This document shows, in pieces, positions 10,841-22,156 of a stretch of 64,000 bases of DNA (position 1 is its first letter; each line of letters starts with the position of its first letter). The position numbers and the translations under genes were made by a program. The DNA is from Ailurus styani (taxonomy: Eukaryota; Chordata; Mammalia; Carnivora; Ailuridae). The stretch covers positions 937,887-1,001,886 of the forward strand of contig LNAC01000273.1 in the NCBI GenBank assembly GCA_002007465.1, given 5' to 3'. Below the pieces are notes generated by a model. It was given only the letters and a program-made list of their open reading frames with translations, did not search any database and was not told the origin of the DNA.

Positions 10841-11139
10841 TCTATCAGAAAAAGCAAGTTTTCTCCAGCAGAAAAAAACTGTCATGTGGCTCTTCCTTGT
10901 GCAGGGAAACTAGGGGGAAAAGGTAATTACTTTTGGTAGTCCCTGAGTGAAGGCTGGCAAGTGAGAAAATGTGTATCTGGAATGTGGTTGGGCTTAGACA
11001 ATAATGTCTGTCACCCAAGTCTAACTGCTGTTCCCCCTAAGTAGGAAGTACAATTATTCTTAACACTTTTATGGCAAAGGCAATTGGACATTAATTTCAT
11101 TATGAATCAAGTTTAGAGATTTAAAGAAAAAGGAACTAC
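10841..11139. other. Unassigned non-coding sequence
   Basis: Ordinary-composition sequence between the L1 5' end and a MIR. I see no motif, exon or repeat to report. Confidence 0.4.
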
Positions 11140-11335
11140 ATGGGTTTTACTTTGAACTTACCATGTACTAGTGTTATAACCTTGGGCAAGCTACTTAACC
11201 CTTTCTATTCTTTAATTTCTCCATATGTCAAGTGTGAGTAATAATTATTCTTTCTTCAAGAGTTGTAGTAAGAATCAAGTTCTTATAAAGTACTTTGCCC
11301 AATGTCCAACTCACAAGTAGTGTTTAGCAAATGTT
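11140..11335 (+). mobile_element. MIR SINE fossil
   Basis: The MIR core 'ataaccttgggcaagctacttaaccc' spans 11176-11201, followed by 'tctccatatgtcaagtgtgag' and 'gttgtagtaagaatcaag', as in the MIR consensus read 5' to 3'. It is heavily diverged. Confidence 0.75.
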
Positions 11336-13344
11336 AGTGCCCTGTGAGGATAGGAAGTTTTTTAGGAAACCAAATCCAACTTAAAATGGAATTGCTTTTT
11401 TGTTCCCACAGGATATTTTCCAATGATGATAAAATTGAAAGGGAGAATGCTTTAATTCTATGTCAGCCACGGAGCTCTCTAAGAACTGGTTATATAGGTT
11501 ATTCCATGTGGATCAATTCTTGGCTTATGTATGACACTGAAACTGGGCAAGTTCCCAACTGATGTTTTATCTAAGCCTTTTCCTTCTGGGATTGAGTCAT
11601 GGAACCAACAACTATGGATTGGAAGTGAAGGACAGCGTTGTATGAAGGTTGGAGAAATCATAGTGGATTATTTACTATTTAAAGTAGAAAAGAGGAAGAA
11701 TAGAAAAGTACTGATAAGAAAGAAGAATAGAAATGTATTCATGAGAAAACATTAATTAAAAAACATTGGCCACTTTAGTCACTCTGTGTGTATATACATA
11801 TGTGGTATATATTTTTCATGGTGATCAGATACTAAATAGATTTCTGATATTACAAAATGACAGTTCATTTATGGATAATTGGAAAGGAAATGAAAAAATA
11901 AATGAGATTTCATGAGTATACTGAGAATAACTTGCATTCAGAAAAGTAAGTTAGCATATGGATATATGCGCCATAATGCAATTTCATTTTCAATCAGCCA
12001 AAAGTAATTGATAAAATTAGTTATAGTGAAAATAAGTCTTAATGATAATACCCTTTGTGTTCGCGATGAATTAATGATCACTGGAGATATCTACAAGTAA
12101 TTCTAAAGATTTTCATAATAAGATGTAGCAAAAGCTTTGGTCACGTTTTAGATATGGAAACAAAACAAAACAGCGGCAGAAAATTTTCACAAGGAATCAA
12201 AGCTTTTGTGATGAATCAGGAATAGAGCGTTCCTTCCAGTATAGTTCCATTTAGACAGGAAGCAATGGGAACCGTCTTCTGTTATGAATAGTGTAATTAC
12301 CATACTTCTTGCCAAATTTTCCACCCATCGCTTATTATCTCATTTCTCCAGGGAAGCAATGGCTGAATATATCATTGTTGATGATCCAGACAGTGTGAAT
12401 GAATTTGTTCTTTTAAGGGAGAGGGAGAGGAAGGGATGGGGGCAGATATACTTTGTACACACTGACTAGCTCCTCATTGGGATGACAGCGATGGTGTTCT
12501 TGTAAGTGGTCTCCTCTGAAATGTAGGTCATCGTTAATGCTCTGTATCTCTTTCATTCCTCAGCTTTCGTTCCTGAAAACTGGCCACCTTTCCCTTGCTT
12601 CGTTCCTACCTTATAATAACTGAACTGTAACTGCTCTGTTTCCTGATTACCTGAAACTGAGATCAGGATTGATACCTAATAAATCCGCCAGCTCTGTACC
12701 AGCATTGTGTAACCATATGGCAATTTCAGAAAAGCTAGTCAAAACCTATGAGAGGTAAAAAGGTACAGACTTTTCAGCAAAATTCATTACGAGGAAAAAG
12801 TCCTTAGTAAGACACATATCAATTGTGTCAGGTTGCTGCAATTCCATTGTGTAGGTATGGCAAAGGTATAATTCTCTCTTAGACATGTTGAGTGGGGAAT
12901 TGAGAAAGGTCCTATTCACTCTTAGGTGACCCTTTAAGACTTAAAAGGGGTACACAGAGGCTATTAAGAAAAAGCAAAGAGATGACAACTGAGGCTGAAG
13001 TTACAGAATGGAATAGGAATAATGAGAATGATAAAGTCTGAGAAAAATAATTTCTAGATGTAAAGATAGTATTCCACTTCAAGCATGAGACGTGTCATTC
13101 AGCAAATGCCTTATTTCAGAGCATCCTGTAACACTATAAAATTGAGCTTAATATGAAGACCTTTGCACTCAGGGATACTCAAGGGTTCAAAAATTCATTT
13201 GCAGATTTCTTACATCTTGTGAATTCTGTGTAAGTATATATTTTAGGATTTGACCCAAGGTAGAGGGATGGATTAAAGATTCTTTTTTCTTTGCATACAT
13301 AGACTAGATGTACATTAGGGCCACAATACACTAGGGCTCACAGA
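11336..13344. other. Unassigned non-coding sequence
   Basis: About 2 kb with no recognised repeat. Several open frames of 60-74 codons occur between 11340 and 12470 with no recognisable motif. 'tatgatgacc'-type or splice-like punctuation is no more frequent than expected by eye. 13112-13203 within it is the original of the inverted copy found at 14673. Confidence 0.4.
13112..13203 (+). repeat. Source arm of a perfect 92-bp inverted repeat
   Basis: Every base from 13112 to 13203 is matched by the reverse complement of 14673-14764. The sequence is not low-complexity, so chance is excluded. This arm is embedded in continuous unique sequence, while the partner lies beside a gap base in AT-rich DNA, so this is taken as the genuine locus. 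Confidence 0.95.
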
Positions 13345-13500
13345 AAATGGTAGTAAAGCAACAGACTCTGGGGCCAAACTCTGTTTGAATTCCAGCTCCA
13401 ACACTTACTAGAAGTGTGATCCCTGGGCAAGTCACTTTGCCTCTTTCTGGTTTGGTGGCCTCATCATCAATTTAGGAATGGTAATATGTGGCAGCTTTGT
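13345..13500 (+). mobile_element. MIR SINE fossil
   Basis: Recognised by 'gtttgaattccagctccaac', 'acttactagaagtgtgatcc' and 'tgggcaagtcactttgcctc', followed by a 'ctcatcatcaatttaggaatgg' block, in MIR consensus order on the plus strand. Confidence 0.85.
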
Positions 13501-14626
13501 CTTCCGATGTGCTAGGTCTCTTGTCCCAAATTTTAAAAACTGCAAATAACCCAAGGAAAGGGTTCTAATATATTCAGTAGGCAGGAAATAAATTTGTCAG
13601 GAGTGTGAAATATCATGATAGATTCGATTTGGATCCAGTGCCTACATCGAGATTCATCAACAGGGCAATGGTATGGTCTATAAATGCATGGCAGCTCTAA
13701 ATTATATTCCAAGGTTAGGATGGGGAGATATTCTCCATAAGGACTGGAGTGCATAAGGACTCCAAGGCTTTGATATGATTAATTTGAATGTTTTGAAGGA
13801 AAGGGCATTCTCTCTGCATTAAACTCCTGAGGTGAGCCTGGGCATTTGGGTGCCTGAAGAGCCAGTCAGTGGTTGTCCTCATCTTAAGGTTGCCCTTCTC
13901 TTTATCAGGCATCCTTTGCTTCCTCCTCTTTGGCTTATTAAACATATAATTATAAAATGAATTTGGGAATGAAATAATCACTTTTTTTGAGTAAGTTCTT
14001 CTGTTAGCTCTCACAACACAATAGGTGTAGATCTTTGCTCACAGAAAAATAAATGACTATTTTCAAAGAATTGAATATGTTTGGCTTCACAGATTCAACC
14101 TAAATTATAGTTTCCACAAAGTTTCATAATGTTTTTTAATAAGCTACACCTCAAAGTTCATTGTCGTAAAGTTGATCCTATTGCCTGTAGACAGAGTGTG
14201 TTAAGTGATTGAAGACTTAGCAAAAATATCCATAAAAATATAGCTAATTATTTAAATACAGAAGTTTATTGCCTTTCAGATCAATTTTTATGAAGTGGGT
14301 CTTTTTGGTCTGTCCACTGAATATTAGAGACTGTAATATGTGTGTGTGTGCATACACAAATACAACTGTAAGAAATTCTATCACAGTTGAGACCTAATAC
14401 CAACATACCACCTGTAACATATATTTAAACCTACCTTTAAAATATAATTTTATTTTACCTTAAATTTAATACAGTTGTTCATTGTTGAGACCTTTTTGGG
14501 TGACTTCTAAGTATCAAGCACTTTTTTAGGGACCTGAAATAATTAAATGAAAAACCTCATTGTCTATATTAGAGGAACTCGGAGACAAATATATAAGCAA
14601 AAGTAAATTACAGATATCAGCCATAA
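13501..14626. other. AT-rich non-coding sequence
   Basis: No repeat family or exon recognised. A minus-strand open frame of 99 codons (13715-14014) has no known motif and an unremarkable basic composition, so I do not call it. A short (TG)n occurs near 14338-14350. Confidence 0.4.
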
Positions 14627-14821
14627 CGAAAGACTTTATAAATATAAATAAATATATTTATATATAAATATATGCAAATGAATTTTTGAACCCTTGAGTA
14701 TCCCTGAGTGCAAAGGTCTTCATATTAAGCTCAATTTTATAGTGTTACAGGATGCTCTGAAATATATATATATTTCAAATATATAAATAAATATAAATAA
14801 NCGAAAGACTTTATAAATATA
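14627..14821 (+). repeat. Probable chimeric/misassembled join with inverted copy and gap base
   Basis: The 20-mer at 14627-14646 is repeated at 14802-14821, immediately after the gap base at 14801. Between them lie AT-rich simple sequence and 14673-14764, the exact reverse complement of 13112-13203. The simplest reading is that the left contig carries a fold-back read end. The true sequence would then pass directly from the first 20-mer into what follows the second, making about 175 bases spurious. Confidence 0.75.
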
Positions 14822-14835
14822 TGTATATATATTTT

Positions 14836-15156
14836 TGGGGGGCAGGGGAAGATAAAGTAGTATTTTTAAATGAGGTTGGCAATGAATGTTCAGCTAATTT
14901 TTTACTTAATATTCTCATAGTAAATGCATTTATCTTGCTGATTTAAGAAATATGGCAGGTTTGTAACTTTGTCATTTTGTTCAGTTTCGTGGCTCNTGGG
15001 GGGCAGGGGAAGATAAAGTAGTATTTTTAAATGAGGTTGGCAATGAATGTTCAGCTAATTTTTTACTTAATATTCTCATAGTAAATGCATTTATCTTGCT
15101 GATTTAAGAAATATGGCAGGTTTGTAACTTTGTCATTTTGTTCAGTTTTGTGGCTC
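14836..15156 (+). repeat. Tandem 160-bp duplication flanking a one-base gap
   Basis: Copy 1 is 14836-14995, the gap base is 14996 and copy 2 is 14997-15156. Reading both through, the only difference I see is C at 14988 against T at 15149, a CpG-to-TpG change. This looks like two alleles of one segment laid end to end. Confidence 0.92.
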
Positions 15157-15345
15157 TTTTTTAAAAAAATTGTATTTATTTTATTTGACAGAGATCACAA
15201 GTAGGCAGAGAGGCAGGCAGAGAGAGAGGGGGAAGCAGGCTCTCTGCTGAGCAGGGAGCCCAATGCAGGGCTCGCTCCCAGGACCCTGAGATCATGACCT
15301 GAGCTGAAGGCAGAGGCTTAACTCACTGAGCCACCCAGGCACCCT
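15157..15345 (-). mobile_element. Young mustelid-type CAN-SINE
   Basis: Mustelid body ('atcacaagtaggcagagagg') with the head ending 'ccacccaggcaccct' and a T/A-rich tail side. It begins exactly where the second duplicate copy ends. The flanking duplication is poor ('agttttgtggctc' against 'agttttcctggatc'), which may reflect decay or the disturbed assembly to its left. Confidence 0.9.
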
Positions 15346-16091
15346 AGTTTTCCTGGATCTTAATACTCAACAAAAACTCATAAAAATACTTGTTCCATCA
15401 TTAGCATGGACATATAATATGAAGGCTCTAGAACATTTTTGATATCCTAGCTAGAACAAACAAAACATAGAATACTTCTGAGGCTTTGTGAGCTAGGGAA
15501 TTAAAGGATAAGCAGAAAGATTAAAAAGGGACACCTGAGATATTGATAGTAAAAAAATTTATGTAAACGGAACACAGGGAATTTGAGCCTCTATTTTTAA
15601 CTCTAAAAGATTAATTTGTAAATAATTTCTAGAGAATTTTGTATCCATGGCTCACTGCAGTATCATGCCTGTTTTTTTTTTTTTTTTTTTATAATTAGAT
15701 CAAAACATAAATGCCCATGGATGGGTCTTCTAGGAGGAAATGAAGATTACAATTGCTGTATTACTAGCCTATTCTGCTGTAGTGCATTGCTTTGAATTAG
15801 GAGAAGTGCAATACTGGTATTAGCTAATTTTTTAATTGTATGCATTTAAAAATTACATATCTCAGCATTATGTGTTCAATAATCAAATTACACAGGTGGT
15901 TTTATGCACGGATAGACACATTTCAGATAATTGAACACAATCGAATGTAAGCAGAAGGCTGTAGGTGTTTAGTGACCACTCAGTATGTAGGCCAGCCCTT
16001 CTCTGTAGGCACTTGAGGGTAGTTATGTTTCTAGTTTGCCATTTGGTGTTTAAAAACAAACACAACATTGCCAGGAGTGATGTTGAAATCT
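15346..16091. other. AT-rich non-coding sequence
   Basis: No family recognised. A run of about 20 T's lies at about 15671-15690. Nothing else is notable. Confidence 0.4.
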
Positions 16092-16290
16092 TTTTTTTTT
16101 TTAAGATTTTATTTATTTATTTGACAGAGAGAGAGAGTTCACAAGTAGGCAGAGAGGCAGGCAGAGAGAGAGGAGGAAGCAGGCTCCCTGCTGAGCAGAG
16201 AGCCCGACGTGGGGCTCAATCCCAGGACCCTGAGGTAATGACCTGAGCTGAAGGCAGAGTCTTTAACCCACTGAGCCACCCAGGTGCCCC
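16092..16290 (-). mobile_element. Young mustelid-type CAN-SINE
   Basis: Complete element: poly-T tail side, 'tttatttatttgacagagag', mustelid body, and head ending 'ccacccaggtgcccc'. Flanks 'tgttgaaatcttt' and 'tgaatgggaatcttt' are compatible with a slightly diverged target-site duplication. Confidence 0.92.
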
Positions 16291-16464
16291 TGAATGGGAA
16301 TCTTTAAAGGAGTAATGAATAATTCAATTAAGTAGGACATGGTGTGTAGTTTTTTAAAAGCAATACTCAAAATTTGCTAACAGACTATCATCTCTACAGA
16401 AACATTTTCTTGTAGCTAAAATTTGCTAGGTCTTTCTATGCCATGAATCATTAAAATTTTCTTA

Positions 16465-16600
16465 CCATTCATCAAACAAGCTTTTATTGAGTGCTTATTA
16501 TGTTCCTGGCACAGAAGTGGCTCCTCACTGGAGATGGAAAGAAAAGACCTTGTTCTTATCCTTCAAGATTTTACATTCATTACAGTGAAATAGACTAAAA
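16465..16600 (-). mobile_element. L2 LINE 3'-end fragment
   Basis: The plus strand gives the L2 3' end in complement: 'aagcttttattgagtgctta', 'tatgttcctggcacag', then 'ccttgttcttatccttcaag', matching the pattern 'cctactatgtgccaggcac ... ccctgccctcatgga'. Confidence 0.7.
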
Positions 16601-17275
16601 ATACATATATACCTATTGTCATCTTTCATGAATTCCCCTAGGTAATTTGTTCAGTGGACATTTTCTGCATCATTCAATGCTATTTCCTTATCTGACTCTT
16701 TCTTCCTGACAGTCCTTTCTTTTACACTACTGGTATGCTATTGACAAGTATTTCTAACAAACTTAGAGTAAACGTTTATAAAAAATCTTTTTTTCTTAAG
16801 AAAAAGGTATCGGAGTGTAGACAGCTGGCTGTTCCCATAGTCCACTGTCAGTGCCTGGACAAAACTTTGGAGAAGGCCAACCAGGCACTTTCAGCTCTAC
16901 CTTGGGCTAACAGTTCTCTTACTTCTCCGTTGGCTGTGTTCCCACCTCCAGCAGCTCAGGCTGAAATTGTTTTATTTTCTCTTTTCCAGAGGAACAGAGG
17001 CCTCCCAGCAACCTGCTTGGCATACTCTCCACTCAATGTGCACACACAGCAGGAATCCACTCTGATTTTGTCAGGGGGAGAGGAACTGAGTCACATCATG
17101 TAGAGCAGCCTTATCATTTCCTTCTCTGTATAACTTTTTGTTTCTTGGCTAGAGCGTAGCTCTCCCACTGGGTCCTCCAAAGGCCACTCTTGTCTTTTAG
17201 ATTATCTTACTATCATGCTTCTACCTGTCATATTAAATCTCTAATTTTTAGACTTCTAGCCACATGTTTACAAAG
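16601..17275. other. Unassigned non-coding sequence
   Basis: Contains a 122-codon open frame (16735-17103, plus strand), one of the longest in the window. Its predicted product has no motif I recognise and no signal peptide or repeat. Its lysine-rich start comes from an A-rich run. I do not call it a gene. Confidence 0.45.
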
Positions 17276-17456
17276 CAGTGCCTCTCAAACTTTTGGGAAC
17301 ATGGGAATGATCTGGAGAACTTGTTAAAACACTGAGTCCTGAGTTCCACCCCAGAGACTCCAATTCAGTATATCAGAATGGGATCAGGGGTTGAATTGGA
17401 TTTCCAGCAGCCTCCCAGGTCATGCTTGCCCATGGACCCTTTATTCAGCAGCACTG
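17276..17456 (+). mobile_element. MER5A-type hAT-Charlie DNA transposon fossil
   Basis: Starts 'cagtgcctctcaaacttt', continues 'tctggagaacttgttaaaac', 'ccaccccagagactccaatt', 'cagtatatcagaatgggatc', 'cctcccaggtcatgcttgcc', and ends in 'cagcactg'. This matches the whole MER5A consensus, a non-autonomous element with no coding sequence. Confidence 0.88.
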
Positions 17457-17489
17457 TACAGAGTGGTGAAATTTTATAATAGAACTATT

Positions 17490-18690
17490 TTGTGAGGCCC
17501 AAAAAGAAGTAATGAGTTTTACCTAGTGTTTTCAGAATGCAGTCAAAGTAGAATAAACCTTTAAGTTGAATCTTGAATAATGATGAGTTATTTTTCAGAT
17601 ATAACATAGAAAAGTCCAGGAGTAGGGCATTCCAGTAGGTTGAGCAGGATAACCATGGGTAGAAAAGGGTAAATTAAGGCAATGAAATGAACGCGGCATG
17701 GCTGGAGGCTAGAACATATGTGAATGTATGTGGGGCTGGATGATGAATGATATTTGGTTGTATTTTAAGGAGTTCTTTAGCTAAGGTGTAGGCAATGAAG
17801 TAAGTATTAGCTTTTAGAAAGATTATTTAGCCAGAGTATATAAGATGGGTCAAGGTGGTGCAGTACTGAATGCAGAAGGAACAACAAAAATTAATCGATT
17901 GCAGTAATCCACTTAGGAGATGATGAGGACTTGACCTAGAGTAGTAAGGAGCAGTAGAGACGGAGTTGATAAACCAGAGAGGAGAACCATTAAGGTGACT
18001 GACTAGATGAAGGAAGTTTGGTATAGAATGTTTTCCTGATCTTAGAGATTACTGGCACAATTAATTGAAATGATAAGGTAATGATTGTGGGAGAAATCAC
18101 AGGATTGATGGCAAGTGGGGAGGGGAAGTTGAATTGATTGATTGAGTTCTGGTTTGGAGATGTGGCGTCTAAGCTTCCTGGGATTATCTGTATAGGTCTA
18201 GAACTCAACAACGTAGTTTGGGCTGAAGATACAAATTTTGGGTCATCATTTAATTATCATATAGTTGTCTTTGGAATATTGGGATTAAGTGAGATAACCC
18301 TAGGAGAACATGGAAAATGGGGCAGGTTCTTAAGAGAGAAGATCTAAGGCACATAGTTATTTAAAAAAAAAGGGGGGGGGGTTGCCGAGAAAGAGGATCT
18401 CACCATGGATACTGAGAAGATTTAATTAATGTGATAAAAGAACTGGGGAAACAGTAACACATAAGCCAAAGGAAGAGAAGCTCCGAGAGGAGATCCAGAT
18501 GGCTCAGGACACCAAATACAATGGGTATTGAAAAGAATCATTCAGATTTTGCAATTAGGAAATTATTGGTGACTCTAGTGAGGGTTCTGTCAGGGAAGTG
18601 ATAAACCCGGAAATCTTAGTAATTAAAAGACTTAATAAAAGAGTACAAACTCTTCTTTCTAGACGAGGGCTTGAGCTTGATGACAAAGCA
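17490..18690 (-). mobile_element. Long antisense L2-type LINE fossil
   Basis: Diverged blocks in complement order: 'gggcattccagtaggttgag' (about 17627), 'gaaagattatttagccagag' (about 17818), 'cgattgcagtaatccactta' (about 17897), 'aggacttgacctagagtagt', 'gggattaagtgagataaccc'. These follow the L2 layout of 'gcattccagg... ctattgcaataatccagg...'. No ORF2 frame survives. Assignment to L2 is moderately confident and depends on recall of the consensus. Confidence 0.6.
18363..18381 (+). repeat. A9G10 homopolymer junction
   Basis: A run of A's passes directly into a run of about ten G's inside the L2 fossil. It is prone to sequencing and length error. Confidence 0.85.
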
Positions 18691-19779
18691 AAGAAAGCAG
18701 AGGATGTATTTCCTTGAACAAATACTTTGAATCAGTACTTTGAATCAACATAATAACCTAGAAGTTGAATCCAGTAGATAACCAAGATTGGTGACCAGTC
18801 AGAGGTCAACAAAAGGACACCATGTGTCTGATGTAGAGGGCTCACAGGAAGATCTAAATCACGAAGGAGGAAGGGATGGCTGTCAGGGAGATGGAGAGGA
18901 ACCCCCAGTAAGCAATGACTACTTCCCAAGTCATTCCAAACACTTCCAGCTAAAAATATGTGATCAAAGCTTCTGAGAACCCTGTCTCAGAAGTCTGATT
19001 TTGCAACCCAAACTTGGCAATTAGTAGTTGAAAACCACATTCATTGTCTAAAAACCACCCACGAGTACTTTGACATTTATTATACATAGGAGAGTACACA
19101 ACCTTGATCTGAACTGAAATGAAAAGGAAACAAAAGCCATTTGCAACAATTCCAATCAAGTTTCTCCAAACATCAGACTACTGAGTGATATTGCCAAGTC
19201 CAATAAATAATCTCTTGGGTAACAGTTTGTTGCATTTTTAAAACTCTCTGTCCCTGATTTTATATCCATATACATGTTTTGCTGTGATGGAACCAGTGTT
19301 CGTAGCTGCTCAAAATGGTTTTCCTTCACTATACTTCCCATGTGAAGGATACTTAAACTAATTTTTTATAGTTGCTTCTTAGAAATTATACTTTAAAACA
19401 TGGAGTGGATAGGAAATTGACATTAGAGTGCCTCGACATAATGAATGCTGGTCTGAGAAATGGGTGATGGCAAATCATCAAGAGAAATAGTCTGAAGATC
19501 TAGTAAGAAAAATAGAGTAAAGAAGAAGAAATTATCATATCTATATTGGGGAATATTACATTCTTATTGAGGATATAATTATTATATTCTTATTAAAGGG
19601 AAAAAGAGAATATGGAGAAACTTGTCTAACTTGCTTTGTTCGTGTCATCCATACCCAATAGTTCAATAATCCAACTCCATTCCCTACAGTTGTTCTTAAA
19701 CTGGCTTCCTTAGATTATAAGTAGTCTTTCAGGTGTAAATAGAGGTTCCTTAAAAAAAGAGTCTGCATAATTTAATCCC
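18691..19779. other. Unassigned non-coding sequence
   Basis: No repeat family is confidently recognised. The first part may be the tail of the L2 fossil. A small direct repeat 'tactttgaatca' occurs twice near 18722-18748. No exon found. Confidence 0.4.
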
Positions 19780-20121
19780 TGTATATTAGTCTGCTAGAGC
19801 TGCTGGAACAGGGTACCACAGACCAGGTGGTTCAAAGAACAGAAATGCACTTTCTCCCAGTTCTGGATGCTGGCAGTCTGAGATCAAGGTTTTGGTAGGT
19901 TGGCTCCTTCTGAGGCGCCTCTCATCGTCTCTCCTTTTGTACCTCTGCCCAAATTTCCTGTTCTTATTAGGACACCAGACATATTGCACCATGGCCTACT
20001 CTAATCACCTCATTGTAAATTAATTACCCCTGTAAAGACTCTACCTCTAAATATTGCATTTTGAGGTACTGCATATTAGGACGGCAACATATGTACTTTT
20101 GGGGGGAACAACTTCATAACA
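19780..20121 (-). mobile_element. MLT1-type MaLR LTR (ERVL-MaLR fossil)
   Basis: Runs from 'tgtatattagtctgctagag' to 'cttcataaca', so TG..CA-like ends are preserved. In between lie 'ggtaccacagaccaggtgg', 'ctggcagtctgagatcaagg', 'ttaggacaccagacatatt' and 'cctctaaatattgcattttg', the complement of the LTR. No internal retroviral genes flank it. Confidence 0.85.
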
Positions 20122-20127
20122 TACTTT

Positions 20128-20650
20128 ATTAACTATTGCTACATAACAATATTATGACAAATTTTGAGACTTAATACATTATCTTATAGTTGGTGTGGAT
20201 CAGAAATCTGGGAATAGTTTAGCTGGCTGTGCTATAGACTGCAATCCAGTTGTCACTCAGGGATGGATCTCATCTTAAGGCTCTCCTGGTGAAGGATCTG
20301 CTTCCAATCTCATGTAGTGGTTGGCAGAATTTAGTTCCATATGGCCTCTTGGACTGAGGGCTTCAGTCTCTTGCTGTCTCCAGTGGCAACTTTCATTACC
20401 TTGTCACATGAGTGTACATGAAGTGGTCAACTGGCTTCATCAAAACCAAGAGAATATCCCATGAAAGACTGATGTTACAATATTATTATGTAAAGTAACC
20501 ATGGAAGTGACCTCCTAGCACCTTTGCCAAGTTATATTGGTTAGAAAGAAGTTGCTTGTTCTGCCTACTCTCAACAGAAGAGAGTTACAAGAGGATTTGA
20601 ATACCAGGAGGTAGGAATCATGGAGGCCACCTTAGATTCTATCTACCACA
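20128..20650 (-). mobile_element. Second MLT1-type MaLR LTR, directly adjacent
   Basis: Begins 'aactattgctacataaca', has 'ggtgtggatcagaaatctggg', 'ggctctcctggtgaaggatc', 'gaataccaggaggtaggaatc', and ends 'atctaccaca'. This is an MLT1 subfamily distinct in sequence from its left neighbour. The two LTRs abut with under 10 bases between them and lie on the same strand. Confidence 0.75.
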
Positions 20651-20699
20651 ACCCTTCCTGAGAGAGTTAAAATGTTGAAAATACATTGAAGTCCCTGGA

Positions 20700-20815
20700 G
20701 ACACCATATGGGAATGCTCTTTTAGGCTACTTGGCTAAAGTATACTCCTATCTTAGCACATAAGACCTTCAATGATTTGTTTCCAACCTACTCCTCTAGG
20801 ATGCTATCATTATAT
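20700..20815 (+). mobile_element. L2 LINE fragment
   Basis: 'aagaccttcaatgatttg' followed by 'ccaacctactcctctagg' resembles the sense L2 block 'aaggccctacatgatctggcccctgcctacctctc'. It is short and diverged, and ends at the Tigger1 insertion. Confidence 0.55.
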
Positions 20816-20825
20816 ATACCTTATA

Positions 20826-21278
20826 CTGGCATACCTCATTTTATTGTGCTTTGCTTCATTACCTTTTGCAGATAACACATATTTTTAAAACAAATTAAAG
20901 GTTTATGGCCGCCCAGCGTTAAACAAATCTGTTGACACCATTTTTCTAACAGCCTTTGCTTACTTCATTACATTTTGATAATTCTTAGAATATTTCAAGC
21001 TTTTTTATTCTATTTGTTATGGTGATCTATGATCAGTGATTGTGATTTGCTGAATCTTAGATGATGGTTAGCATATTTTAACAAAGTATTTTTTATAATT
21101 AAGGTATATAGGTTTTTTTAGACATACTGTTGTCACACACTTAGACTATAATATAGTATAAGCATAACTTTTATATGCACTGAGAAACCAAAAAAATTCA
21201 TTTGCCTTGCTTTATTGCGATATTTGCTTTTTTTCAGTGGTTTGAAACCAAATACACAATATCTCTGAAGTATGCCTA
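20826..21278 (-). mobile_element. Internally deleted Tigger1 (TcMar) DNA transposon
   Basis: The left end 'ctggcatacctcattttatt' and the right end 'atctctgaagtatgccta' are inverted terminal repeats of the Tigger1 type, bounded by TA dinucleotides (20824-20825 and 21279-21280) as expected for a mariner-superfamily target site. Interior blocks near both ends ('gccttgctttattgcgatat', 'gatgatggttagcatatttt') match Tigger1. The whole transposase region is gone, leaving about 453 bases of a normally 2.4-kb element. A non-autonomous or deletion derivative. Confidence 0.85.
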
Positions 21279-21315
21279 TAGACCATATAACTTAGTATAC
21301 TAATATAGTTTGCTA

Positions 21316-21317
21316 TG

Positions 21318-21357
<40 letters not shown>
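21316..21357 (+). repeat. (TA)n microsatellite
   Basis: About 21 TA units with one C interruption, directly after the Tigger1. Confidence 0.95.
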
Positions 21358-22156
21358 GGTATATATATGCCCTAGATTTCCCATTTGAACTTCATTTTCC
21401 TTTTAAATTTTTTTTTATTATTCAAGGCTTATTTCAAAATTCACTAGCTCTGTGAACATCTTCTTGAATATTTCCTGGGCTTATATATTCATTCATTTAT
21501 TCCTTCAACAAGTAATTATTTTAAAATATGGTAAGATGTTAAGCATGGAATTTATAGCAATGAAGAAATCAGATGTGGTCCCTGTTCTCTTGGAATTTTA
21601 CTTCTAAAAGAGGAGACAGGTGTGAAATTATAAAGAAACATGTATAAAACTGCAGATAACAGTATGTTCTATGCTGGAAGGTAGCCATGTGCCTTGGAAA
21701 AATAGTAGGAGCCTAATTTTATTGGGATGGTCAGGAAAGACCCAGAAGAAGTGACTGAGCCTCTGAAGATGAAGGAAAAGCATGATGATGATTCCTGACA
21801 GAGAAGAACCTGTGTAAACTTCCTGTGTTGAGACAGAGCTTGTCATGCAGGGAAATGAAGTAAGGCTCGCGCGGCTGGAAGGTAATGAGCACGCAGCAAG
21901 TGTGAAGAGGTCGGCAGTGCCCAGATGGTTGCAGGCCTTGAAGGCCACTTACCAGTTTCGTTTTAATGCTATGTGCAGTGAGCAACCAGTAAAGGACTTC
22001 AAGCAGGAAAGCAACACTATAAAATTTATGTTTTCAAAATACCACTCATGTTCTTCCTTGTGAATGGATTGATTATGGATGAAGAAGCAGAGAGATCCCA
22101 TAACATAAAGCTTTTAGTGTCCATCTAGAAATCAGATGATGGTAGCATGGTCTAAA

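Noticed and set aside
16735..17103. 122-codon plus-strand open frame
   Set aside because: No recognisable domain and no splice or promoter context. The lysine-rich start comes from an A-rich run. A conservation check would be needed to reconsider it.
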